Position numbers and translations under genes: made by a program. A stretch of DNA of 64,000 nt. Source: Bacteroidota bacterium. GTDB lineage: Bacteria > Bacteroidota > Bacteroidia > AKYH767-A > OLB10. This document shows, piece after piece, positions 12,179-21,424 of the stretch. Numbering within the stretch: the first letter of the stretch is position 1; each line of letters opens with the position of its first letter. Below the pieces are notes generated by a model. That model saw only the letters and a list, made by a program, of their open reading frames with translations. It did no database searches and was not told the DNA's origin. Location: contig JADKJB010000034.1 of assembly GCA_016722525.1 (NCBI GenBank), positions 186,001-250,000 on the forward strand, given 5' to 3'.

Positions 12179-13513
12179 ATGAGCACTATATCACTTATCA
12201 TAAAACGGGAGTACCTGACAAGGGTTAAGAAGAAATCATTTATCATAATGACCCTTCTTGGTCCTATTTTGATGGCATCACTTTTTATCGTTCCTGTTTT
12301 GATGGCAAAATACGATAGCGACGATATTTCTAAAATTCAGGTTATTGATGAATCCGGACTTTTTCAAAATAAGTTACAGGATTCGGAGAGTATGGCTTTT
12401 GTAATGGATACCATTTCACTACCGGTTGCCAAAACAATTTTCAATCCTGAAAAATATACTGCGATTCTTTATATTCCTTCTAACGTGCTTCACAATACAA
12501 GATCCATCATGCTTTTTTCATCCAAGCAGGCAAACCTCAATATGGTTACTTCCATTGAAGGCACTATTCAGAAGGAAATTGAAACCATGAAGTTGAAAGC
12601 AAATGGTATTAATCAGGAAACACTTGATCAAATTAAAACCAAAGTTCAGGTTAACACACGTAAGTTAACAGAAGCCGGTGAGGAAGAAAGTAATGCAGGA
12701 TTAACCACTGCGGTAGGAATGATAGGTGGTTTGCTTATTTATATGTTCATTTTTTTATATGGAGCACAGGTAATGCGTGGTGTTATAGAAGAAAAGACAA
12801 GTCGTATTGTTGAAGTTATTATCTCATCAGTTCGTCCCTTTCAGCTCATGATGGGCAAAATTATTGGCATTGCATTAGTGGGACTCACACAGTTTTTACT
12901 ATGGATTGTTCTAACGATAGCTATTTCTAGTTTAGTCACTAGTATTTTTATTGATCCCAACCAAATGAAAGAGCAAATGGCACACAGGCAAACACCGTTG
13001 GGTACACCATTGCCGGAGGGAGTGGAGGATGGTGCAACTCAAATGGAGTCGGGTGGTGTTTCAGATTTAATGAAATCAATGGAATCTATTAATTTTCCGT
13101 TGTTGATTGGAGCCTTCCTCTTTTATTTCCTTGGTGGTTACCTGCTTTATGGAGCCTTATTTGCTGCTATTGGAGCTGCCGTAGATGGTGAATCCGACAC
13201 ACAACAGTTTATGTTGCCTATTACAATTCCGTTAATTTTATCTTTTGTAGTAGCCCAATCTATTTTACAAAATCCGGAGAGCAGCGTTGGCTTTTGGTTC
13301 TCTATGATTCCTTTTACTTCTCCTGTGGTGATGATGGTTAGAATTCCATTTGGAGTTGCGCCCTGGGAACTGGCGTTGTCAATGGCATTTCTGGTACTGG
13401 GTTTCATAGCTACAACCTGGCTCGCCGGCAGAATTTACAGAACCGGAATTTTGATGTATGGGAAAAAAGTGAGCTGGAGAGAATTGGGCAAATGGTTGTT
13501 TTATAAAGAATAG
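12179..13513 (+). CDS. ABC-2 type transporter permease
   Basis: 444 residues. The N-terminal membrane segment (about 20-45, IIMTLLGPILMASLFIVPVLM) is followed by a large extracytoplasmic domain (about 46-175). Five or more membrane segments follow between about 180 and 420, including GGLLIYMFIFLYGAQVM and the 'EEKTSRIVEVIISSVRPFQLMMGKI' region (first residues quoted in part) typical of the NatB/YhaP and ABC-2 (DUF3526-like) family. It is the membrane partner of the ATPase just upstream. Systems of this type export sodium, drugs or peptides, and nothing here shows which. A hydrophilic insert at about 260-300 lies between two membrane segments. Confidence 0.88.
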   Translation: MSTISLIIKREYLTRVKKKSFIIMTLLGPILMASLFIVPVLMAKYDSDDISKIQVIDESGLFQNKLQDSESMAFVMDTISLPVAKTIFNPEKYTAILYIPSNVLHNTRSIMLFSSKQANLNMVTSIEGTIQKEIETMKLKANGINQETLDQIKTKVQVNTRKLTEAGEEESNAGLTTAVGMIGGLLIYMFIFLYGAQVMRGVIEEKTSRIVEVIISSVRPFQLMMGKIIGIALVGLTQFLLWIVLTIAISSLVTSIFIDPNQMKEQMAHRQTPLGTPLPEGVEDGATQMESGGVSDLMKSMESINFPLLIGAFLFYFLGGYLLYGALFAAIGAAVDGESDTQQFMLPITIPLILSFVVAQSILQNPESSVGFWFSMIPFTSPVVMMVRIPFGVAPWELALSMAFLVLGFIATTWLAGRIYRTGILMYGKKVSWRELGKWLFYKE

Positions 13514-13630
13514 AAAACAAAGAGCAAAATTTGAAGAACCAGTGACGATTTGGAATTGAAAATTAATCCAATTCTCCTATTTTCCAATCAGCACATCAAC
13601 CCATCAAACATATTTGTTTGAAAGATTTTT

Positions 13631-14559
13631 ATGAAAATAGCAATACTCGATCTTGGAACCAATACTTTCCATCTGCTGATTGCGGAGGTGAAAAGTAATG
13701 GCACATGGGTAAAGATATTTAAGGAGCGTATTACTGTAAAACTCGGACAAGGTGGAATTGATCGGAATATTATTTCACCATCACCCTACCAGCGAGGAAT
13801 TAAAGCCATTCAAAAATTTCACGAGGAGATAAAATGTCGCGGTGTTAAAAAGTTGTTGCTATTGGCACTGCTGCTTTGCGAAATGCAAAAAATGGAGCAG
13901 AATTTCGAAGAGAAGTGAAGAGAAGAACCGGTATTGATATCACTTTTGTTTCCGGTGATCAGGAAGCAACTTTAATTTATTGGGGAGTTAAGCAGGCACT
14001 CCATTCCTGGGATGATGTTAAATTGGTGATTGACATTGGTGGTGGAAGTGTTGAATTTATTATTGCAAACAGCAGGAAAATTTTATGGAAACAAAGTTAC
14101 AAGTTGGGAGCTGCTTTGTTGCTCGATAAATTTGTTCCCAATGATCCCTTGAAGAAAAGTGATTTATCAAGAATCACAGCACACATTGATGAACAGTTAC
14201 CTGATTTGTTTGTTGCAATCAGTAAATATCAACCACAACAACTCATAGGCTCAGCCGGATCTTTTGAAACTTTTGCTTCGATGATCAGATACCGGTTCCC
14301 TGAAGCCGGCTCCCACTATGGAAAAACCGAGCACCCCATTTCAATCGCCCACTTTAAACAACTTTACAAGGAATTGATCGTTTCCGATAAAGCACAACGA
14401 AGTGGAATGAAAGGTTTGATTAAGATGAGAGTGGACATGATTGTTATGGCCGCATTAATTCTTAAATTTGTCCTCGATAAAAGCAAGATAAAATCTATGA
14501 AAATGTCGGCTTACTCTTTGAAAGAGGGAGTCGTTAGTAACATTCACGCTATAAAATAA
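13631..14559 (+). CDS. ppx: Ppx/GppA family exopolyphosphatase (frameshifted)
   Basis: About 309 residues in two overlapping frames joined near 13850. Frame one gives MKIAILDLGTNTFHLL, the phosphate-1 motif of the actin-like ATPase fold of Ppx/GppA. Frame two continues with AIGTAALRNAKNG, then VIDIGGGSVEFI (the second glycine-rich phosphate loop) and LIGSAGSFETFA. The length fits the short Bacteroidota Ppx proteins without the C-terminal helical HD domain. It removes terminal phosphate from polyphosphate or hydrolyses pppGpp. The break falls in the region encoding LLAIGTAAL and looks like a one-base sequence error. It is upstream of the response regulator and in the same direction, 29 bases apart. 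Confidence 0.85.
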
Positions 14560-14588
14560 ATTTTAATTCATATTACCAGAAATTAATT

Positions 14589-15752
14589 ATGCCTAAAATA
14601 CTAATCATCGACGACGAAAAGAGTATTAGAAATACATTGAAAGAAATTCTTTCTTACGAAGGCTACGAAGTCACCGAAGCGCAAGACGGAATTGAGGGCT
14701 TGAAATTTGTAGAGAAGGATAAATTCGATATCATACTATCCGATATTAAGATGCCAAAGATGGATGGCATTGAAGTGCTCGAAAAACTACAGGAAATTTC
14801 ACCCGAGACGCCTGTAGTAATGATTTCCGGTCATGGTAATATCGATACTGCCGTTGAAGCCATCCGCAAAGGTGCATTCGATTATATTTCAAAACCACTC
14901 GATCTCAATCGCATGCTCGTCACCATTCGTAATGCCATGGATCGTTCTGTTTTGGTGAAGGAAACTAAAACCTTAAAGAAAAAAATCTTCAAGACAAACG
15001 ATATTGTTGGTGATTCGGAACCGATCAATCAGATTAAAGCAATGATCGAAAAAGTAGCTCCCACCGAAGCTCGAGTATTGGTAACTGGTGGGAATGGTTC
15101 AGGAAAAGAACTGGTAGCCCGTTGGATTCATGAAAAGAGTAACCGCTCAGCTTCGCCACTGGTTGAAGTAAATTGTGCCGCTATTCCTTCCGAGCTTATC
15201 GAAAGTGAATTGTTCGGTCACGAAAAAGGTTCTTTCACATCAGCCATCAAACAACGTATTGGAAAATTTGAACAGGCTAATAACGGAACCTTGTTCTTGG
15301 ATGAGATTGGCGATATGAGTTTATCTGCGCAAGCAAAAGTGTTGCGTGTATTACAAGATGGCAAAATCACAAGAGTAGGAGGAGAGAAGGATTTTTCCGT
15401 CAATGTTCGTGTAATTGCTGCAACCAATAAAGATTTGCGTACCGAAATTGAGAGAGGAAATTTTAGAGAGGATTTATACCATCGATTAAGTGTGATTGTT
15501 ATTCACGTGCCATCTCTCAACGAACGTCGTGATGATATTCCATTGTTAGCTGATCATTTTTTGAACGTGATCTGTCAGGAATATTCAATGCCCGTAAAGG
15601 AATTCACGAAAGATGCCTACGAAGAACTTAAAAAAATTGACTGGACCGGAAACATTCGCGAATTGCGAAATGTAGTCGAACGATTAATCATCCTATGCGA
15701 CAAACAAATTACCGGGAAAGATGTGTTGAATTTTGCCGTGGTAAAAAAGTGA
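14589..15752 (+). CDS. sigma-54-type response regulator without HTH domain
   Basis: 387 residues. The receiver domain (1-120) has the acidic pair DDE (9-11) and phospho-acceptor Asp in LSDIKMPKMDG (about 54). The AAA+ domain (about 140-365) has Walker A GGNGSGKE, Walker B LFLDEIGDMS, the arginine finger region REDLYHRLSV and sensor motif IREL. Two things are unusual. The loop that contacts sigma-54, normally GAFTGA, reads GSFTSA here. The protein also stops after the helical lid (NFAVVKK), with no C-terminal Fis-type helix-turn-helix. It resembles a Bacteroidota family of NtrX-like regulators. It may work without DNA binding, or as a sigma-54-independent AAA+ protein. No histidine kinase lies beside it. 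Confidence 0.88.
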   Translation: MPKILIIDDEKSIRNTLKEILSYEGYEVTEAQDGIEGLKFVEKDKFDIILSDIKMPKMDGIEVLEKLQEISPETPVVMISGHGNIDTAVEAIRKGAFDYISKPLDLNRMLVTIRNAMDRSVLVKETKTLKKKIFKTNDIVGDSEPINQIKAMIEKVAPTEARVLVTGGNGSGKELVARWIHEKSNRSASPLVEVNCAAIPSELIESELFGHEKGSFTSAIKQRIGKFEQANNGTLFLDEIGDMSLSAQAKVLRVLQDGKITRVGGEKDFSVNVRVIAATNKDLRTEIERGNFREDLYHRLSVIVIHVPSLNERRDDIPLLADHFLNVICQEYSMPVKEFTKDAYEELKKIDWTGNIRELRNVVERLIILCDKQITGKDVLNFAVVKK

Positions 15753-15912
15753 CAAGTGACAAGTGCGAAAGTGACAAGTGACAAGTGACAAGTTGAGTTT
15801 GTTGTGGTGTTGGGTCGGCTAAGCTCGACCATTGGATGGCGACTGTGAGTGCCGACTGAATCCAGATAGCTATCAGGATGCCGATTGGAGCCTGCAACTT
15901 GTCACTTGTCAC
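15749..15912. repeat. GTGACAA tandem repeat with inverted copy between convergent genes
   Basis: 15749-15793 carries about six copies of the 7-mer GTGACAA (one degenerate, 'gtgcgaaa'). 15895-15912 carries the reverse complement CAACTTGTCACTTGTCAC, so an 18-base perfect stem can form across about 100 bases. The TGA stop of the response regulator (15750-15752) and the stop of alaS (15902-15904) are both made of repeat bases. This may serve as a two-way transcription end. The 100 bases between the arms show no gene. Confidence 0.75.
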
Positions 15913-18454
15913 TAATCACCAGACTAAACAACTCTCTCCCTACCTCAATCGCTCTATCCAAACCATTCACATCTTTTCCACCAGCTGTGGCGTAAAAAGG
16001 TTGACCTCCACCACCGCCTTGAATTTCTTTGGCTATGGTGCGGATGAGATTGGAGGCGTTGAGATTTTTAGTTGTAACCAAATTATCGGAGATGATAAGG
16101 GAAACATGTGGTTTGCCATCAATTTCGGTACCAAGCAGCAAAATAAGATTCTCAATTTGATTTCTTAAGTCGTAGGATAAATTTTTAACAGCATCAGCGG
16201 AAGCTAAATCAATTTTTTCGGCAATGATATGTACTCCATTTACCAGATTGATTTTTTGTTTTAATTCCGTTTTAACCGAACCAGTCTTTTCTATTAGGAG
16301 TGCTTCAATTTGTTTACGCAAGTTGTCCTGTTCATCTAAAAGTGATTGAATGCCTTTTGCAGGATCTTTAGCATTGTTAAGCAGTGTTTTAATTTCATCC
16401 ATTTCATTTGATTGTTGTCGCATGAAATTTTCAACTCCCACACCTGTGATAGCTTCAACTCTTCGCACTCCGGCAGCTACAGAACTTTCAGAAGTAATTT
16501 TAAATAACCCTATTTCACCTGTTGCTTTTACATGGGTGCCTCCGCAAAGCTCAACTGAAAAGGAGGGTTCGAATGTTATCACGCGGACATACTCTCCATA
16601 TTTTTCACCAAATAATGCCATAGCACCAAACTCAGTTGCTTTTGCGATTGGAACATTCCGTTGTTCGTTTAATGCAATGTTTTCCCTGATTTGTTCATTC
16701 ACAATTTTTTCAATTTTTTCGATCTCTTCGTCAGTTACTTTGGTGAAGTGAGAAAGTCGAAACGGGTAATAGTTTCATTTACCAAGGAGCCTTTCTGAGC
16801 AACATGGGTTCCTAATACTTTTCTGAGTGCAGCATGCATGAGATGCGTTGCGGAGTGGTTACCGGTAATGTTTTTTCTTCTTGATCCATCAATTTTAGCT
16901 TGAAAAGAAGCTGCAGGATCAATTGGAAGTTTATCGCAATAATGTACAATCAGATTATTTTCTTTTTGGGTATCGAAAACTCTAATGGATTCTTTATCAT
17001 TCGAAAGAAATCCTGTATCGCCAACCTGGCCACCGCTTTCGGCATAAAACGGAGTGCGGTTTAATACCAGTTGAAACTGTGTTTTACCTTTTGTTTTTAC
17101 TTCCCGGTAACGAAGAATTTCACATTCACTTTCAAAGGATTCATAACCGACAAAATCAACCGGTTCGTCCTCTTTAACCTGAATCCAGTCGCTCAGATCT
17201 TTTTCGGCATCAGCACGAGAACGTGTTTTTTGTTCCAGCATGGCTTTGTTAAAACCATCCATATCTACTTCCAGATTACGTTCCCGCGCCTTTTTTCTCC
17301 TGATACTGATCGAATTTTTTGATACCGGTTTCTAAGGTTTTCAAAAAGGCATTTTCCTCCTCATGGATGACTCGTGCAATAAAATCCTGTTGCGTTTCCA
17401 ATTCCGGAAATTGTCCTGCAAAAGTTTTTGCAAGAACAGGAACCAAAGAACTCAACACAGGCTCTTTGAAATTTAGAAAGCTGTATGCATAACGGACAGC
17501 ACGTCTTAAAATTCTTCTTATCACGTAGCCGGCCTTGTTATTCGATGGAAGTTGACCATCTGCAATAGCAAAAGAAATGGCGCGAATATGATCCGACATA
17601 ACACGCATGGCTACATCCGTTTTTTCAGATGCCCCATAAGCAATTCCGCATTTACTGCTGATGAATTGAATCATCGGCTGAAAAAGATCGGTGTCGTAAT
17701 TGCTGGTCTTGCTTTGTAACGCCATGCATAAACGTTCGAACCCCATGCCGGTATCGACATGTTGAGCAGGAAGAGGTTCAAGAGAGCCATTTGCCAATCG
17801 GTTATATTGCATGAAAACGTTGTTCCAGATTTCAATTACCTGAGGATGGCTTTCGTTCACCAATGTTCTGCCGTCAACTTTTTTGCGATCTTCATCAGTT
17901 CTTAGGTCAACATGTATTTCGGAACATGGACCACAAGGACCGGTATCACCCATTTCCCAAAAATTATCTTTTTTATTTCCTTTAAGGATGCAATCTTCAG
18001 CAATCCATTGTTTCCAAAAATCATAGGCTTCCTGATCGAATTCCAGATTTTCTTTTTTATCTCCTTCAAAAACGGTCACATACAATCGGTCTTTTGGGAT
18101 GCCATAAACTTTATGAAGCAGTTCCCAGGCCCATTCAATAGCTTCCTTTTTAAAATAGTCCCCAAACGACCAATTTCCAAGCATTTCAAACATTGTGTGG
18201 TGATAGGTATCCACACCTACTTCTTCCAGGTCGTTGTGTTTTCCTGAGACCCGTAAACATTTTTGTGTATTGGCAATGCGCGGATATTTGACCGGACTGT
18301 TTCCCAGAAAAATGTCTTTAAACTGGTTCATACCAGCATTGGTGAACATGAGGGTGGGATCATTTTTAATGACCATTGGAGCAGAGGATACCACCTGGTG
18401 CCCTTTGGAAGCAAAAAAATCGAGGAAAGTCTTGCGGATTTCTGTTGAAGTCAT
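15902..18454 (-). CDS. alaS: alanine--tRNA ligase (frameshifted in assembly)
   Basis: Three consecutive minus-strand frames (392, 175 and 266 residues) make one AlaRS of about 850 residues, near the usual 870. The N-terminal catalytic core starts MTSTEIRKTFLDFF and includes TNAGMNQFKDIFLG and GDTGPCGPCSEIH. The editing domain has the zinc ligands HSATHLMHAAL and CGGTHVKATGEIG. The C-terminal C-Ala domain ends with GGGGGQPFYATAGGKD. Frame changes lie at about 17285 (in AAAAAA) and 16738. Restoring one base at each gives KARERNLEVDMDG and ITRFDFSHFTKV. AlaRS charges tRNA-Ala and is normally essential and single copy, so these breaks are best read as assembly errors. Confidence 0.95.
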
Positions 18455-18510
18455 TTTTTTTTTGTCAGAATTCTATTGGTAGGAACCTCTTATTTATTGT
18501 AAAATCTTGT

Positions 18511-18518
18511 TATTTTTG
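18511..18518 (+). promoter_or_regulatory. -7 element of M23 peptidase gene
   Basis: TATTTTTG matches the Bacteroidota -7 consensus TAnnTTTG and lies 49 bases before the ATG at 18568, in the gap between divergent alaS and the peptidase. No TTG at the usual -33 spacing is visible, so this is a weak call. Confidence 0.35.
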
Positions 18519-18567
18519 CCTTAACAAGGAACGGCCTGCAAAATTAAGGTTTATCCTCTAAAGGACT

Positions 18568-19540
18568 ATGCCTAAAGCAAAATATTACTTCAATACCAAT
18601 TCCCTGAAATATGAAAAAGTGGTTATTTCATGGGGGAAGCGCATTCTGCGAGCTCTTGGCTTTTTTAGCAACAGCGATAGTTTTTAGTGTAATAATTGTT
18701 GCAATTTCCTACGCCTACCTTGATTCTCCAAAGGAAAAGCAGTTGAAACGGGAAATAAGTCAGTTAACCCTCCAATATGAAATTTTGCAACAACGATTTG
18801 TTCAGGTTGGTTTGGTTTTGCAGGATATTCAGCACCGGGACGACAATATTTACCGTGTTATTTTCGAAGCCGAACCCATTCCTACCTCAATACGGGAAGC
18901 CGGTTATGGGGGAATTGATAAGTATAAGGCCCTTGAAGGGACTGATAATGCTGATTTAATTATTGAAACAACACGTAAGCTCGATAAATTGACTAAACAG
19001 ATGTATGTACAGTCAAAATCATTTGATGAAATTGTGGAACTAGCTAAAGATAAGTCACATATGCTGGCCTCTATTCCGGCAATTCAGCCAATCTCCAATA
19101 AAGACCTTACCCGAATTGCCTCTGGTTTTGGCTTCAGGATACACCCGATCTATAAAACCACCAAGATGCATGAAGGGATTGATTTTACTGCTCCAATCGG
19201 AACTGACATATATGCAACTGGGAATGGAGTTGTCAAATTCATTGAATACGATTCACGGGGATATGGGAATCATGTTATAATCAGTCATGGATTTGGCTAT
19301 GAGACATTGTATGGGCACATGAGTAAAATTAATGTGCGGCCCGGTCAAAAAGTTAATCGCGGAGATATAATCGGAATTGTAGGAAGTACAGGTACTTCGA
19401 CAGCTCCCCATTTACATTACGAAGTTATTAAACAAGGAAACAAAATTAATCCGATTAACTTCTTCTACAACGATCTCACAGCAGAAGAATATGAAAAGAT
19501 GATTGAAATATCATCGCAGTCGAATCAGTCGTTCGATTAG
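18568..19540 (+). CDS. M23 family metallopeptidase, membrane anchored (frameshift near start)
   Basis: About 324 residues. The true start is taken as ATG 18568 (MPKAKYYFNTNSLKYEKV), which matches the conserved cytoplasmic N-terminus of this Bacteroidota family. A frameshift in the T run near 18660 breaks it before the membrane segment (FLATAIVFSVIIVAISY). A coiled-coil-like stretch follows (EKQLKREISQLTLQYEIL), and then a C-terminal LytM/M23 domain with the zinc ligands HEGIDF (H..D) and HLHYE. Such enzymes cut peptidoglycan cross-links or are envelope scaffolds. In related genomes, as I remember them, this gene sits between alaS and a MerR regulator, and both are nearby here. Confidence 0.9.
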
Positions 19541-19799
19541 GTCGTTTAAAGCCATAAAAAAGTTTTAAACAAGTTGTAATATTTAATGTTTTTTTATTAT
19601 ACTTTTATGTTAACTATTACACTAGTGAAATCTTAAGAAGTTTAGATATTTCATTAGTTTTAATTTCCGAGACAATGACATTAAATAACTTATTGTGTTT
19701 TATCAGCCGCTTTTTGGCCGGCAGAACGGTGTTGGGATAGTTTAATTTCTATCCCTTATAATACAATTCACATAAGTTTAACAATTCAATATTAAAATA

Positions 19800-21356
19800 A
19801 TGAAACTAAATTTAAAAGTAAAAAATATTGTTCTAATAATCTTAGTTACAATTCAATCATCAAATGCATTAGGGCAATTTATTATTCCCTCCCCTTCATT
19901 TACAGAGTACCAAACAAGTGTAACTGTTGGGGCATACAATACTGGTAACGACATTCTTGACTTCGGTGGCAACAACTATTTTGTTAGTGTTTCAAGTTCA
20001 CTTAATAATGCAGGATTATATTGGAACTTTAACAACGGCTCAGCAACCGGATACGCTTACTTTGCGTCTGGAGCTTCTGATATTTATCATGCAGATGTTT
20101 GTTTGGTGGTGGATCAAAATAACAATGAAATTCATGCAATTGTAGGATGGTATTACGGTGGAACGTTAGGATCACCTTCATTTTATATTGAAGATTATCT
20201 TTGGGATGGTTCTTCTGCATTTAATTATGTTACTTCAACATTTGTAAATGGAACTTTTGGTACAACTTTGAATGTTGATGGGGATGATTTGGGCAATTTC
20301 ATCATGGTTTATGATGAAAGCAATACACTTTATGCTCTTTCCGGAGACATAAATTTCGGTAGTTTCAACATGAATAATAGTGGCAATGCTGTAACTATCG
20401 GATTAAATTCAGGGTTGTATCCTGATGTATCTATTTATTCAGACGCAACTCCGGGAAATCAAATAGTACATTTGACTTATGTTGATGGATCTGGAGATTT
20501 AAATATAGAATATGATACTTATTCTAATATTGCCGCAAACACCCCTTCATTTACTGCATGGACTGGACCCATTTCGCCTGCAACTTCAGGTTATTTTATT
20601 TCCAACCCACGTATTGCAAGCCCTAATAGCAGTGGTGCCTATGACGATTGGACGGTTGTATGGCAAGAAGACGATAGAACAATGACTTACTACATCAAAG
20701 GATTAAATTCAAAAGGTGGAAGTCTTTCTGCAATTTATACATATAATGATGGAACCTACACAAATTCGGTCATGCCCCTATTTGATGTCCAAAATTCACA
20801 TCCTGTTGTTGCTTATGATTACAATTCAACTCCAACAATCTGGATAGGATGGATTTTTGACAACAGAACCGGATTCTATGGTTATATGAATTGTTTTTCT
20901 TCCTTATATCCCATCGGCCTCAAATGTAATGATGTTGCATTGCCCGACCCAGCTTTTGATTATTGGCAAGTCCCCAACATTGTTACCAATGATTTAGAAA
21001 TTTACCCGTTGTCATTGGCCTCACGTTACGCTAGTTCCGACCAGTTATTGTTAACATATTATTTTGCAAATTCAACACCAGAAGTTTGGAATAAAAATGT
21101 CTCTTCTTCTTCAGCAATTGAGTTTAGAATTGACAACAATGTAATTGCAACATCAGATTTAAATGATTTGATTGACAAAGAAAAAATTTTTATACTTTTT
21201 GATTCTAAGGGCAATAAAGTTTTAGAACACATAAGTAAACAGAATGAAATGGAAAAGCTGATGCAAGATTATAAATTACCCCCCTCAATTTACTTTCTTC
21301 AAGTTATTTCAGATAAAGGAAAGACTTACATTGGTCGAAAATTGTTTATTAACTAA
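19800..21356 (+). CDS. secreted protein with divergent T9SS-like tail
   Basis: 518 residues, open throughout. Signal peptide 1-25 (VKNIVLIILVTIQSSNALG-Q). The mature protein is beta-rich, with repeats of the type 'G.YPDVSIYSD', 'IVHLTYVDGSGDLNIEYDT', 'DDWTVVWQED', suggesting a beta-propeller. The C-terminal ~75 residues have the shape of a sorting domain (IYFLQVISDKGKTYIGRKLFIN) but lack the usual YPNP start. Export by T9SS is therefore likely but not certain. The 259 bases upstream (19541-19799) are AT-rich with no gene. I do not recognise a specific function. Confidence 0.75.
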   Translation: MKLNLKVKNIVLIILVTIQSSNALGQFIIPSPSFTEYQTSVTVGAYNTGNDILDFGGNNYFVSVSSSLNNAGLYWNFNNGSATGYAYFASGASDIYHADVCLVVDQNNNEIHAIVGWYYGGTLGSPSFYIEDYLWDGSSAFNYVTSTFVNGTFGTTLNVDGDDLGNFIMVYDESNTLYALSGDINFGSFNMNNSGNAVTIGLNSGLYPDVSIYSDATPGNQIVHLTYVDGSGDLNIEYDTYSNIAANTPSFTAWTGPISPATSGYFISNPRIASPNSSGAYDDWTVVWQEDDRTMTYYIKGLNSKGGSLSAIYTYNDGTYTNSVMPLFDVQNSHPVVAYDYNSTPTIWIGWIFDNRTGFYGYMNCFSSLYPIGLKCNDVALPDPAFDYWQVPNIVTNDLEIYPLSLASRYASSDQLLLTYYFANSTPEVWNKNVSSSSAIEFRIDNNVIATSDLNDLIDKEKIFILFDSKGNKVLEHISKQNEMEKLMQDYKLPPSIYFLQVISDKGKTYIGRKLFIN

Positions 21357-21424
21357 TCAATATCCCAGAGATAAATGGATAAATTAACCTCTCTACTTAT
21401 TTCTGGGGTATTAAACTATATATA

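Noticed and set aside
11221..13513. ABC pair as the exporter of the NRPS-PKS product
   Set aside because: It is 17 kb away, separated by unrelated housekeeping genes, and belongs to a broadly conserved NatAB-like family; no link can be supported.
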